64,000 bases of DNA from Myxococcales bacterium. GTDB lineage: Bacteria; Myxococcota; Myxococcia; Myxococcales; JAJYLH01. Position 1 is the first letter of the stretch. Each line of letters begins with the position of its first letter. A model generated the notes under the pieces. That model searched no databases. It was not told the origin of the DNA and worked only from the letters and a program-made list of their open reading frames with translations. This document shows, one piece after another, positions 17,754 through 26,414 of the stretch. Location of the stretch: contig JAJYLH010000008.1 of assembly GCA_021787845.1 (NCBI GenBank), positions 62,001-126,000 of the forward strand, given 5' to 3'. Both the position numbers and the translations under genes were made by a program.

Positions 17754-17816
17754 CTGTCGTCGCCGCGCGTCGAGATCTGCGCTCGCCGGACAGACTCTTC
17801 GGGGTCAGGGTGCTCA

Positions 17817-18125
17817 GGTGCTGGAAATAGATGACCGGACCGATGTTCGGGAGTTCTTCTCGTTCCTACTCATCCTGAGCGCGAGTCGTGGGGCGAGGGA
17901 GGAGCGCGCCAGTGCCCCAATCGCCCGTCCTTCAACTGGCGCCCAGCGTGGGCGGGCGCCCGCAACGGAAGCTCGATCTTGGAGATGATCGGGATAGTGG
18001 CACGTGCGAGGACGCCCGTGCCACTGAGTCCTGCTGCGTGGGATCGAGGATTTGCGTGCGGCGCAAAGATTTCCTGGCCTGATAGATCAGGACGAACGGC
18101 CGGAAACTCGAGCGAGGTGTGGTCA
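17817..18125. repeat. Composite dispersed repeat, copy B
   Basis: Related to copy A (3420-3760), with the left block in the same orientation and the right blocks inverted. Its right end (TCAGGACGAACGGCCGGAAA at 18089 onward, then CGAGCGAGGTGTGGTCA) also matches, inverted, the sequence at about 21220-21270. It is therefore at least a three-copy family in this window. Confidence 0.6.
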
Positions 18126-18241
18126 CCCCGATAAGAATGCCGGGTCAGATTATCCGTCCTGGGCGCTCCCCGGCGGCTGGGAGAAGCGAATACTTGATCT
18201 CGATTGCCGGGCTGCCTACCGTCCGGCGCCCGAGGGTGAGG

Positions 18242-19003
18242 ATGGCGGAGACAGCAGGTCTACGCAAGCGGTCCCGGAAGGCGGCGGCGGAGCCGAGACC
18301 AAGAGAGGCGCGCGCGGCGGTCACACCGGGGCCGGGACCAAAGCCTCGGGGCCGGCCGCGGCAAGAAATCGTGCCCGCGCTCGCCAGGGCCATCGAGACC
18401 GCCACCGACCTGCTCGCATCCGCCGGCGCCGAGGACGCCCTCACACGCTACAAGGTGGCAAGAATCGTCGCGCACGTGAAAGGCGCTCCTGGTAGGTACG
18501 GGGAACGAGCGGTCGGCACGCTGGCGCGTTCGATCAAGATCGGCAAGAAGACGCTGTACCACTACGCGGAGGTGGTCGAGACCTGGGACCCGAGAGAGTT
18601 TCGCAAGCTCGCCTCCCGACGGGGCTCCGGCGGGCGCGCGCTGCCGTGGTCGATGTTTCTCGAGCTGGCCCTGATTCGGGACGGGCGCAAGCGTGCCGCG
18701 CTGATCGAAACGGCGTTCGCGAAGGACCTTTCTGTTCGCGCCATTCGAAAAATCGTTCCGGGGGGCGTCGAGGATCGGCCGGACGAATTCTTGGAATCGT
18801 TTCTTCGAAAGTCGGCTCGCTTCGCCTCGCTGGTGGAAGTGTTGCGCGATCGGCTCGTGAAGGGCGACGTGGAGTGGAACAGGGAGCTCCTGACGAGCTG
18901 CCGCGATTCGCTGGGCGACTTGTCGAAGAAGCTCCCGGTGGTCGTCGGCGCGCTCCGTCAGCTCAACGGCGGCAGCGCGGCAACGCGAGGAACCGGCGAG
19001 TGA
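18242..19003 (+). CDS. Unrecognised, possibly DNA-binding protein
   Basis: A soluble protein of 253 residues from the ATG at 18242 (the frame is open to 18119). The N terminus is basic, with an Arg/Pro-rich tail. The core (about 40-165) contains KVARIVAHVKGAPGRYGERA followed by KKTLYHYAEVVETW. That has the feel of the N-terminal helical part of DUF1016/YhcG-type proteins, or of a helix-turn-helix-like domain, but the match is by eye and weak. A second part, SVRAIRKIV and later ESFLRKSARF, is helical. No nuclease motif is seen. It is monocistronic and is followed 20 bp later by a 26-bp perfect palindrome that could be its terminator or operator. Confidence 0.65.
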   Translation: MAETAGLRKRSRKAAAEPRPREARAAVTPGPGPKPRGRPRQEIVPALARAIETATDLLASAGAEDALTRYKVARIVAHVKGAPGRYGERAVGTLARSIKIGKKTLYHYAEVVETWDPREFRKLASRRGSGGRALPWSMFLELALIRDGRKRAALIETAFAKDLSVRAIRKIVPGGVEDRPDEFLESFLRKSARFASLVEVLRDRLVKGDVEWNRELLTSCRDSLGDLSKKLPVVVGALRQLNGGSAATRGTGE

Positions 19004-19022
19004 GCGCGACCCGGCGTCCGAG

Positions 19023-19048
19023 GAAAAGTCTCGACGTCGAGACTTTTC
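19023..19048. terminator. 26-bp perfect palindrome, possible terminator or operator
   Basis: The half-site GAAAAGTCTCGAC is followed directly by its exact reverse complement, ending CTTTTC. As RNA it would fold into a stable stem with a short loop and a small U-rich 3' arm, consistent with a terminator for the gene ending at 19003. The perfect dyad with no spacer is equally consistent with a dimeric protein-binding site. Confidence 0.55.
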
Positions 19049-19281
19049 GTTTCCACGTTTAGACCAAACGGCGGCGTCTGTGGTGCGGCTCGGCCGAAGG
19101 TCGTGGACCTGGAGCCACCCGATGAGCGTGTTTGCCTTTGGGGGCGGACAAAGAACGGTCTCCGACAGGTCGGTCGACCCCACCGTCGTCTTTCGCGGCT
19201 GGGCTCGTGCGTCGACGGGGCTCCTGCCCAGCACGGACGGAGGCTCGAGCGGCTGGCGCGGGAATCCGGGGTCGCCGCCGC

Positions 19282-19311
19282 TTGACAGGCCGCTGCCGGC
19301 CGGCGTAACGT
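19282..19311 (+). promoter_or_regulatory. Predicted sigma-70-type promoter of the proline-rich micro-gene
   Basis: A perfect -35 box TTGACA (19282-19287) is followed after 18 bp by TAACGT (19306-19311), a -10 with three or four of six consensus bases. A strong Shine-Dalgarno AAGGAGG (19326-19332) follows. A perfect TTGACA is notable in such GC-rich DNA. Confidence 0.5.
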
Positions 19312-19337
19312 CGCCGCCATCTTTCAAGGAGGGTCCC

Positions 19338-19424
19338 GTGCTCAACTGGCGTCCGAACCCGAAACCACGACCGAGACCGACTCCGAAGCCGCCGCCTTCT
19401 CCGAGGCCCAAGCCGGCGGTGTAG
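19338..19424 (+). CDS. 28-residue proline-rich cationic micro-protein
   Basis: A GTG start lies five bases after AAGGAGG, and the frame ends at TAG 19422-19424. The peptide begins Met-Leu-Asn-Trp and then has eleven consecutive X-Pro dipeptides, with X = R,N,K,R,R,T,K,P,S,R,K, ending Ala-Val. That is 12 prolines, 4 Arg and 3 Lys with no acidic residue (charge about +7). It should form a polyproline-II helix. The spacing and composition recall proline-rich cationic peptides such as the Bac7/apidaecin type, but no relationship is claimed. It is convergent with the radical SAM gene ending at 19645, 220 bp away. Expression is unproven; promoter and ribosome site make it more credible than a random frame. 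Confidence 0.45.
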   Translation: MLNWRPNPKPRPRPTPKPPPSPRPKPAV

Positions 19425-19644
19425 CCGGGACGCCTCCTGCCGAGATCGGATCGATCGAGCCTTGCGCTCTTTGCGGAGCGCGAGAGCGAGGCGGTCGTTC
19501 TTCGGGCGGTGGCGATCGAGACGGTGCGTCGGCGGAATGTCGTTTCCGCGGCGTTCGAGGGTGCCGTGCCCCGCGTTCGAGGGCTCGCCGGGCAGGAGCG
19601 CCGCGGGCGGGCGTGGCTCGGCTGTTTCAACGCGAGCTTCTCGG

Positions 19645-21081
19645 CTAACGCAATCCTCCGAGAACGGAAGCGGCGACCGCGCTCAGGGCGTCGGCGAAGT
19701 CTCGGGCGGTCAGGCTGCGTATCCGGAGGAGCTGCCGGGCGATGATCCTCGGACGAAGGTAGAACGACAGATGGGCCTTTCGCTGGAAGGCCACGATCGT
19801 CCGGTCATCCAGTCCGTCGGGGAGGTAGACGGGCGGCATTTGGTGCGTCGGGTAGCTCGTGTACCGGCGCCAGTTGTCCGGTTGCCTGAGGCGGCCGGAC
19901 GCCAAGAGGTCGTCGTGAAGCGGCGTCCCCGGGTAGGGGACGAAGACCGTGTACTTCGCGAAGTCGAGGTCCAGCTCCTTCGCGTAGTCGATGCTGCGTT
20001 GCATCGACTCGCGGGTCGCGCCGGGAACGCCGAGCATGAAGAAGCCCACCACCTGCACCCCGGCTTTCCGGCAGGCTTCCACGGCTTTCATTCCGGCGTC
20101 GACGCTCGCCCCTTTCCTCAGGCGCGAGAGCTCCTCCGGGTCGGCCACTTCGAAGCCGAACATCACCCGGCGCAGCCCCGACTCGCGCAGGGCCTGCATC
20201 AGCTCCAGGTCGACGAGGTCGGTCCTGGTCTCCGTGATCCAGACCTGGCGCCGGTGCAGCCCTCGACGGACGAGCTCCGCGGCGTAGGCGAGGCCTTCCC
20301 TTTTTGTCAGAGGGAAAATCGGGTCGACGAACGACGGCTGCACCCAGCCGTAACGGCTGTGCATCGCCTCGACCTCGTCCGCGATGTTGGCGACGCTCCG
20401 GCACCGGCGGACTCTCCCCATCACTCGCAGGGAGCAGTAGGTGCAGCCGAAGGGACAGCCGCGGGAGCCGAGGACGAGAAACCCGGGGTCGCGGACCCGG
20501 GCGAAGCTCAGAATCCGGTAGCGGCTCATGGGGAAGAGGTGCCAGGCGGGAAAGGGCAGCGAGTCCAGGTTCTCGACGTAAGGACGCGGCGCGGTCGCCA
20601 CCACCCGCTCGCCGTCGAGAAAAGAGATTCCCAGGACCCGGGAAAGGTCGACAGACGGCCTCGACAGCTCCCGGGCGAGCTCGACCAGGGTGACCTCGCC
20701 CTCCCCGTGGACGACGACGTCCGCCTGGCGAGAGCGGAGCAGCTCCTCGTGGTAGAGCCCGGCGTGGATGTTGCCGGCGACGATGTGGGCCTCGGGCGCC
20801 CCGGCCCGGATGGCGGCGACGACTCGGGGCGCCTCGGACATCACGGAGGTGATGAGGGAGAGGCCGACGATGGTCGGAGCGGCCTGCCGGACCGCCGCCT
20901 CGAGTCGGGAGGCGTCCCCGCCCGCGAGGGCGTCGTCGTAGACCTGGACGTCGATCCCCGCCGCCTCGAGGGCCGCCGCCAGGATGGCGAGGGTGATCGG
21001 AGGCATCTGGGCGAACACTTTCCCGTAGTACCCGCCGAGGTGATCGGGCGACCGGTAGATATTGACGAGCAGCACCTTCAT
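19645..21081 (-). CDS. B12-binding domain radical SAM protein 1
   Basis: A 478-residue member of the B12-binding radical SAM superfamily (methyltransferases, ring-forming enzymes and others). The N-terminal Rossmann-like cobalamin domain (1-180) has VHGEGEVTLVELAREL, the GEGE motif of this family. The radical SAM domain carries the [4Fe-4S]-binding Cys-x3-Cys-x2-Cys in RGCPFGCTYCS (about 206-213), followed by FVDPIFPL and FGFEVADPEEL blocks. No classical B12 lower-ligand DxHxxG motif is apparent. The ATG at 21081 gives the conserved start MKVLLVN. The substrate is unknown. It ends convergent with the proline-rich micro-gene and starts beside repeat-rich DNA. Confidence 0.9.
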   Translation of the reverse strand: MKVLLVNIYRSPDHLGGYYGKVFAQMPPITLAILAAALEAAGIDVQVYDDALAGGDASRLEAAVRQAAPTIVGLSLITSVMSEAPRVVAAIRAGAPEAHIVAGNIHAGLYHEELLRSRQADVVVHGEGEVTLVELARELSRPSVDLSRVLGISFLDGERVVATAPRPYVENLDSLPFPAWHLFPMSRYRILSFARVRDPGFLVLGSRGCPFGCTYCSLRVMGRVRRCRSVANIADEVEAMHSRYGWVQPSFVDPIFPLTKREGLAYAAELVRRGLHRRQVWITETRTDLVDLELMQALRESGLRRVMFGFEVADPEELSRLRKGASVDAGMKAVEACRKAGVQVVGFFMLGVPGATRESMQRSIDYAKELDLDFAKYTVFVPYPGTPLHDDLLASGRLRQPDNWRRYTSYPTHQMPPVYLPDGLDDRTIVAFQRKAHLSFYLRPRIIARQLLRIRSLTARDFADALSAVAASVLGGLR

Positions 21082-21260
21082 GTAGCGGGTTCCCCTCTCT
21101 TCCTGCGGGCCACCCGGCCGATTCCCTCTGCCGGCGACGGCGGTCCCCATCCGCTCGTCGGGCCCACGCTAACAGGTTCTCTGCGGCAAGCGACGCGAGC
21201 CCGCCTTCTCGCGCGGACGGCTTTTCGGGATGACCGCACCTCGCTCGCGTTTCTGGCCGC

Positions 21261-21377
21261 TCGTCCTGAGCGGTCATCCTGAGCGGTCATCCTGAGCGGT
21301 CATCCTGAGCGGTCATCCTGAGCGGTCATCCTGAGCGGTCATCCTGAGCGGTCATCCTGAGCGGTCATCCTGAGCGC
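21261..21377. repeat. 13-bp tandem repeat, nine copies
   Basis: Nine head-to-tail units of tcatcctgagcgg; the first (21261) reads tcgtcctgagcgg and the last ends gc instead of gg. There are no spacers, so it is not CRISPR. The unit is one end of the short dispersed element, which continues intact after the array (cagtcgaaggacg). Confidence 0.9.
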
Positions 21378-21420
21378 CAGTCGAAGGACGAAGGACGGGC
21401 GGCCCGTGCGGCACCGCGCT

Positions 21421-21449
21421 CGTCCCTCGACCACCCTCGGGATGAGCGG
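21421..21449 (+). repeat. Short dispersed repeat
   Basis: CGTCCCTCGACCACCCTCGG followed by GATGAGCGG; same family as 17724-17753 and 51746-51774. Confidence 0.7.
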
Positions 21450-21728
21450 CATTGCCCACCCGGCTTTGCGCGGTCAACCCGAGCATCCTCGCGCGGATGG
21501 CGTCCGCCATGGCCGCCGGAAGGTCGAGGCGCGCCGCCGTCGAAGCCCTCGGCGGGCTCGCCGCGGGCAGGAAGAGGACGGGGCGAGCGTTCGAAAGAGC
21601 GCCTCTTTCTCGCTCGGCGGCTTGATGGCATGGTACCCGCGCCGGAGCCGTTCCCGCGGGGACTGCTGGAGGGCTCCCCGACGGCTCGGGGCCGAAGGCC
21701 GCCACCGCCAGCTCGCGGAGACCATCTC

Positions 21729-23183
21729 ATGCACGTCGTCTTCGTCCAGGACAACGGCATCAACGAGTCGCTCGCGCTGACCGACGTCTCGGCCTGCGTC
21801 AAGGCGGCGGGCCACACGACGGCGCTGTTGCTCGAGCGGGAGGAGCGGGACCTGCGGCAAGCCATCGCTCGCGAGAATCCCGACCTCATCCTCATCACTT
21901 CCGCCATCCTCGCTCACCGATGGACCTTGCGGATGGTGGAGCGCGTTCGTCGCTGGTTTCCCGAGACCCCGCGGGTGCTTGCCGGCTCGCACCCGACGCT
22001 CTACCCGGACATCCTCGGCTTCGACGGCGTGGAGATGATCATCGTCGGCGAGGCGGAGCGCTCCCTCGTCGCGCTGGTGGACGCCTTGGCGGGCAAGACG
22101 CCGTTCGAACAGGTGCCGGGCCTCCATTTCAAGCGCGGCAAGTCCATCCACCGAAACCCTCTCGGGCCGCTGGTGAGCGACCTCGACGCCTTGCCGCTCC
22201 CGGACCGGGACCTCTATTTCGACCGCTACCCTTTCACCGGCCGCTTCCCCTGGAAGAAGTTCACGAGCGGGCGGGGCTGCGTGCACAACTGCTCGTTCTG
22301 CTACCAGCCGACCTATCGGGCGATGACCCGCGGCCACGGTCCCTACCTGCGCCGCAAGTCTCCAGAGCGGGTGGTGAGGGAGGTCAACGCGGTCGCCGCC
22401 CGGCACCGGGTGACCAACGTCCACTTCTCCGACGACCTTTTCGTGACCAACGCGGCGTGGGTGCGGGACTTCGCGGAGATCTATCCCCGGCGGGTCGGCA
22501 TCCCTTTCTCGCTCAACACCTCGGCGGAGCTCGTGACCGAGGAGGCGGTGCGGCTACTCGCCGGCGCCGGCTGCCGGGCGATCGCGATGGGCGTGGAGAC
22601 CTCCGACGAGAAGCTGCGCCGGTCGATTCTGGCCAAGGAGGTGTCTACCGATGCCATCCGCAAGGCCGCTCGGCTCATCCGTGACCACGGCATCAAGCTC
22701 GTCACCTTCAACATGGTGGGAGCGCCGGGCGAGACGCCGGCGGATGTGCTCGAGACCATTCGCTTCAACGCCGAGCTGGGTACCGACCTCCCCCGGGTTT
22801 CCATCTGCTTCCCGCTCCCGGGAACGCCGATTGCGAAAGAGCCGCTCGCCGGTCGCGAGGGCACGCGGCCGGACGTCTACGAGTTGCCGGACTTGGAGGA
22901 CGCCCGGTTCGACGAGGTGTTCTTCGCGAGCGCCAAGCCCCACGAGGCGGAGCTCATCAACCTCTTCCACCTCTTCACCCTGGGCGTTTCCCATCCACGG
23001 CTGATCCCGCTCATCCGCCGCCTCGCGCGCCTTCCGAAGGGGCGGCTCTACGCCCTCTCGAGCGTCCATCGGATGCTCGAGGAACGCTCCGTCTACGGCC
23101 TGTCGCTCCGGGAGGGCCTCGACTACTTCTGGCATGTCGGCACGCCCGACCGCCGGACGACCAACTTCGTGAGCCTCGTCTGA
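21729..23183 (+). CDS. B12-binding domain radical SAM protein 2
   Basis: A 484-residue B12-type radical SAM protein. The N-terminal cobalamin-like domain (1-165) has MIIVGEAERSLVALV; the cluster motif is in RGCVHNCSFCYQP (Cys184, 188, 191). HFSDDLFVTN, MGVETSDEKLRRSI and FPLPGTP follow, as in the superfamily. The ATG at 21729 matches the usual MHVVFVQ-like start; the frame is open upstream but repeat-derived. The C-terminal 110 residues (from YELPDLEDARF) are partly duplicated 1.5 kb downstream as a decayed fragment (24402-24727), flanking the SGNH gene. The substrate is unknown. Confidence 0.9.
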   Translation: MHVVFVQDNGINESLALTDVSACVKAAGHTTALLLEREERDLRQAIARENPDLILITSAILAHRWTLRMVERVRRWFPETPRVLAGSHPTLYPDILGFDGVEMIIVGEAERSLVALVDALAGKTPFEQVPGLHFKRGKSIHRNPLGPLVSDLDALPLPDRDLYFDRYPFTGRFPWKKFTSGRGCVHNCSFCYQPTYRAMTRGHGPYLRRKSPERVVREVNAVAARHRVTNVHFSDDLFVTNAAWVRDFAEIYPRRVGIPFSLNTSAELVTEEAVRLLAGAGCRAIAMGVETSDEKLRRSILAKEVSTDAIRKAARLIRDHGIKLVTFNMVGAPGETPADVLETIRFNAELGTDLPRVSICFPLPGTPIAKEPLAGREGTRPDVYELPDLEDARFDEVFFASAKPHEAELINLFHLFTLGVSHPRLIPLIRRLARLPKGRLYALSSVHRMLEERSVYGLSLREGLDYFWHVGTPDRRTTNFVSLV

Positions 23184-23330
23184 GGTGTGCCCTCGAGACA
23201 TCTCCGAGCGGGCGACACCGCCCCCACTCGCCATCGGAGCATCGACGGTCGACTTGACGACGTGGCGCGATTCGATGGAAAGTGGCGACGGCCGAACGTG
23301 AGACGTCGCGCGCGAAGGGACAACGCATCA

Positions 23331-24377
23331 ATGCGAAACAAGAACGTGCCCAAGTCACTCGGGACCCGAGTTTGGACGATCACCAAGCGCGCAGTGCTGG
23401 TACTGCTCGTCCTCTTCATCGCCTTGGAGGTTTCCCTTCGATTCGTCCTCGGAAACCTGGACGTTGCTCCGATGACGGTCCACCCTTCTGATGGACGTTG
23501 CGTGGGTCTCGAGCCCAACGGCCATGTGGTTTACACCGGATGGTGGTGGAAGATCCCGGCGGTGAAGGAGGACGCGAACAAGTACGGGTACCGCGGCCCG
23601 GCCCGCCCACAGGCGAAGCCGCCAGGAACCCTTCGCATTGCCTTGATGGGAGACTCGTTCGTCTATGGGCAGGGCGTCCTCACCAACCAGACCATTTCCG
23701 CTTACCTCGAACCGATGCTCTACAAGGATACCGGCCGACGTTGGCAGGTCCTGAACTTTGGAATCCCTGGCCTCAACCTGAATGAGGAAGACGACCAGCT
23801 CCGGCAGTTCGCTTCCCGTTGGCATCCCGACGTCGTCCTTGAATTTCTCTTTTCAAACGATTTCGAACCGCCGATCTGCGCCCAGCTCCATCACAAGCTC
23901 TTCTTCTTCGCGCTCAAACACGTCTATTCGCTGCGCTTCTTCTTGGCGCGGTCGCGCAAGTTCGTGCAGATGCTCGACCCCGACCCCCTCCCTGCCCCGC
24001 CGCAGGTCCTTTTTCAAGAAGCCTTCGACCGCTTCAAGAACGAGGCTGAGAAGATCCATGCTCGGTTCGGTGTCGTGGTTATCGCCGACCCGATGTATTA
24101 TTTCGCTCGAAAGACTGGACATCGGCGGCGCTTGTCCCTGAAGGAGGTCGCCCAACTGCATGCGAAGTTTCCTGCCTGGATGAGCCAAACCCATCTTCCG
24201 TGGCTTGACGGGCGCACCTGGTGGGGACCTCACGGAACCTTGCCGCAGATTCCGGGTGAGGGGCACTTCACCGCGGCGGGGGATCGGATGATCGCCCAGA
24301 CCGTCGCGCGATGGCTGCTCTCCTCGGGACTGCTCAACGCGCCGCCGGTCCAGGCGCCGTCGGCGGACAAACGGTGA
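23331..24377 (+). CDS. Membrane-anchored SGNH/GDSL-type hydrolase
   Basis: A 348-residue protein with one N-terminal transmembrane helix (AVLVLLVLFIALEVSL, about 21-36) and a periplasmic SGNH hydrolase domain. Block I is LMGDSFVYGQGV (nucleophile Ser near 108), and the C-terminal Asp/His block is probably GEGHFTAAGDRMIA near 308-321. An Asn-containing block occurs in LEFLFSNDFEP. These enzymes often add or remove acetyl or other acyl groups on surface glycans. The GC content is visibly lower than in the neighbouring genes, and the gene is bracketed by the intact and decayed copies of the same radical SAM 3' end, suggesting insertion of this segment. Confidence 0.8.
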   Translation: MRNKNVPKSLGTRVWTITKRAVLVLLVLFIALEVSLRFVLGNLDVAPMTVHPSDGRCVGLEPNGHVVYTGWWWKIPAVKEDANKYGYRGPARPQAKPPGTLRIALMGDSFVYGQGVLTNQTISAYLEPMLYKDTGRRWQVLNFGIPGLNLNEEDDQLRQFASRWHPDVVLEFLFSNDFEPPICAQLHHKLFFFALKHVYSLRFFLARSRKFVQMLDPDPLPAPPQVLFQEAFDRFKNEAEKIHARFGVVVIADPMYYFARKTGHRRRLSLKEVAQLHAKFPAWMSQTHLPWLDGRTWWGPHGTLPQIPGEGHFTAAGDRMIAQTVARWLLSSGLLNAPPVQAPSADKR

Positions 24378-24401
24378 CCGGCACATGTCCGGCCGCGACG
24401 G

Positions 24402-24727
24402 CAGACGCCGGGATTCTACGAACTGCCGGACATGGAGGACACATGGTTCGGCGAAGTGTTCTTCGCGAGCGCCAAGCCCCACGAGGCGGTAGTTCATCAA
24501 CCTCGTCCACCTCGTCACCCCGGGCGTTTCCCGGACGCGGCTGATCCCGCTCGTCCGCCGCCTCGCGCGCCTTCCGAAGGGGCAGCTCTATGCCCTCTCG
24601 AGCATCCATCGGATGCTCGAGGAACGCTCCGTCTACGGCCTGTCGCTCCGGGACGGCCTCGATTACTTCTGGCATTTCGGTACGCCCGACCGACGGATGA
24701 CGAACTTCGTGACAGCCTCGTTTGAGG
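24402..24727 (+). pseudogene. Duplicated, frameshifted 3' end of the upstream radical SAM gene
   Basis: About 320 bp match the last part of the gene ending at 23183 almost base for base by eye. In one frame it reads YELPDMEDTWFGEVFFASAKP; after an extra base near 24490 it continues in another frame as MLEERSVYGLSLRDGLDYFW and FGTPDRRMTNFV. There is no start codon and no radical SAM core, so it is a non-functional partial duplicate. It lies 24 bp after the SGNH gene. Confidence 0.85.
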
Positions 24728-25177
24728 TCTTTCCACCCCCGCGGTGTTTTCGCCGGCCACGCGACATGCCGGCGGCTTGGCCGCTTGGTCAACGAAGACG
24801 GGCTATCGCCTTCGTTCAGGCGATGGCGATGTCTGCCGTCACCTTGAACACGCTTGGAGCATCGGGCGTTCTTTGCCAGATGTGGAGTATTATAGGCAGC
24901 TCCAACCGAAAGTTGCTGCCGCATCGATCGATTACCTTCGGGAGGAGCCGCATGCTTCGCGAGCCGAGAATGCCTCGGCGCGCTCCACGCGCGGTTCAAC
25001 GTGAACGCTGACGACAGCCGTCAACCTGAGCGAACCGGAATAGCCCGTAAACAAGAATTGGTGGAAGCGGCGAGCCTTCCTCGCCAACAGGTGGAGCAGC
25101 CGCTGGAGCCGTCTTCACAAGAGACCGATCCTGATCTCGATTTCTCGACCTCATCGTCCGCGGGAACGGGAGCCTTC
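24728..25177. other. Intergenic region, lower GC
   Basis: I see no gene, RNA or strong repeat in these 450 bp. The base composition is less GC-rich than the surroundings. The 18-base string GCTCCACGCGCGGTTCAA near 24981 recurs near 43436. Confidence 0.4.
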
Positions 25178-26185
25178 TCAAGATCGCCGGAGGTCAAGGT
25201 GAGCGAGGGCGCCAGACAGCGTCGGCATCAAGCAAGAAATGAAAGTCTTCTCGTGCACCAGCGCCTTGACTGCGATGGCGGCCCGCGGGTACGGAGGGAA
25301 TCCACACCCCTCGCAGAGTGGCGCCAATGGCTCGCCTGCCAGCGCACGTGCCCGGCGCGCACGCAGGACCGGACCGTTCCACAGCGTTTCGACCGATTCT
25401 TCCCGCAGGTCGCCATCCGAGAGGCCTTCGTCGAAGGTCCACAAGTGGTATGGGCACGTCGTCGCATGGCCATCCCAGTAGACATAGAGCTTGCGCCACA
25501 GATAGAAGTGGGTGTGCGCGCTGGCACAGGTGGCGACCAACGAGCCGCTTGCCAGGCTCGGATCACGTGACACGTCGATGAAACGCTCAAACCGTACGCC
25601 ATCGATAGGGAGGGTCCGGGCGAAGGCGACGAAGGAACCGAAGTGGGACTTGAGCTGGTCTGTCAAGACGGCAGAAAGATGCACGACCGTAGGGGCATGG
25701 CGCGTCCGGACGACCTCCGCCAAGTAATGGAGATTCTCGATCACGAGCTCGAATTGACCCCCTCTTCGCAGGTCCCGGTAGCGCACCGGGTCGTCGGTGT
25801 CGAGTGACACGATCATGTGCGATAGGCCGGCAGCCACGAGCAGCTCCGAGGTCCTGCGGTCCAGCCTGGTGCCGTTGGTCGTAATCGACGACGCGATACC
25901 GAGGCCGGCGAGCGTGGCGACCATGCGGTCGATGGCTGGGTGCAGCAGCGGTTCCCCGTACGTGTACAGGTTCACCAGCTCGGTCCCTCCGGCCAGCCCC
26001 GTCGCGATGTGGTGAAAGAGTTCCAGGCCCATCTCGCCGACCGGGCGGTCCATCCGGGTGCGCGGGCATGACGCGCAAGACAGGTTGCACCGATTCGTCG
26101 GTTCGAGATACACCTCGGCGGGTCTCGACGCCGACCGCTCGGAGCGAACCAGGTAGCGCAGGGCGGACTCCAGGTGAGTCGTCAC
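25178..26185 (-). CDS. Radical SAM protein with SPASM-like C-terminal domain
   Basis: A 335-residue radical SAM enzyme of the short PqqE/MoaA-like type. The cluster motif CNLSCASC (Cys33, 37, 40) lies early in EPTNRCNLSCASCPR. YTYGEPLLHP and SSITTNGTRLD are classical family blocks. The C-terminal third has a Cys-bearing segment (CASAHTHFYLWRKLYVYWDG, then TTCPYHLW and LCEGCGFPP), a SPASM/twitch-type auxiliary cluster domain used in peptide and glycan maturases. It starts at a GTG (26185) with GGAAAAG upstream. No obvious precursor peptide is adjacent. It probably modifies a product of this locus; whether peptide or sugar is unknown. Confidence 0.88.
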   Translation of the reverse strand: MTTHLESALRYLVRSERSASRPAEVYLEPTNRCNLSCASCPRTRMDRPVGEMGLELFHHIATGLAGGTELVNLYTYGEPLLHPAIDRMVATLAGLGIASSITTNGTRLDRRTSELLVAAGLSHMIVSLDTDDPVRYRDLRRGGQFELVIENLHYLAEVVRTRHAPTVVHLSAVLTDQLKSHFGSFVAFARTLPIDGVRFERFIDVSRDPSLASGSLVATCASAHTHFYLWRKLYVYWDGHATTCPYHLWTFDEGLSDGDLREESVETLWNGPVLRARRARALAGEPLAPLCEGCGFPPYPRAAIAVKALVHEKTFISCLMPTLSGALAHLDLRRS

Positions 26186-26414
26186 GGCTTTTCCGTTTCC
26201 CTCGCCTCGGTGGCAAGGAGCATCCGCGGTGGGACGAGCGTGAGAGCGTTCCCGGTGCTCCCCGAGAGAACATCCATATCACACCTTCGCAGACGCGCGG
26301 CAAGGGATAGACAGACCGTCCTCCGTCCGTGTGCCGGCCGAATCACCGGTCTCCCGACCTCACGGCTCGGCTTCGCTCGTCGTTTTCCGCGGCTCTTGGG
26401 CATATTCGTGTCTT

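Larger units (their letters stand above)
17665..18241. other. Repeat-filled intergenic region
   Basis: No gene is supported here. It holds a 29-30-bp dispersed element (17724-17753), the composite repeat copy B (about 17817-18125) and an inverted copy of the short element (17870-17898). The regulator-like frame downstream is open back to 18119, but that part overlaps repeat sequence. Confidence 0.6.
19004..19337. other. Intergenic region with palindrome and promoter
   Basis: Contains the 26-bp palindrome (19023-19048) and the predicted promoter of the downstream micro-gene (19282-19311). Between them (19049-19281) I see no gene or clear structure. Confidence 0.6.
21082..21728. other. Repeat-rich divergent intergenic region
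   Basis: This 647-bp gap separates two divergent radical SAM genes. It holds a right-end copy of the composite repeat (about 21215-21270), a 13-bp tandem array (21261-21377) and a short dispersed repeat (21421-21449). No gene is seen. Confidence 0.6.

Noticed and set aside
21261-21377. CRISPR array
   Set aside because: The 13-bp units are contiguous with no spacers and no cas genes are near.
24873-24893. Promoter (TTGCCA then TATTAT)
   Set aside because: The spacer is only 9 bp, and no gene follows on that strand.
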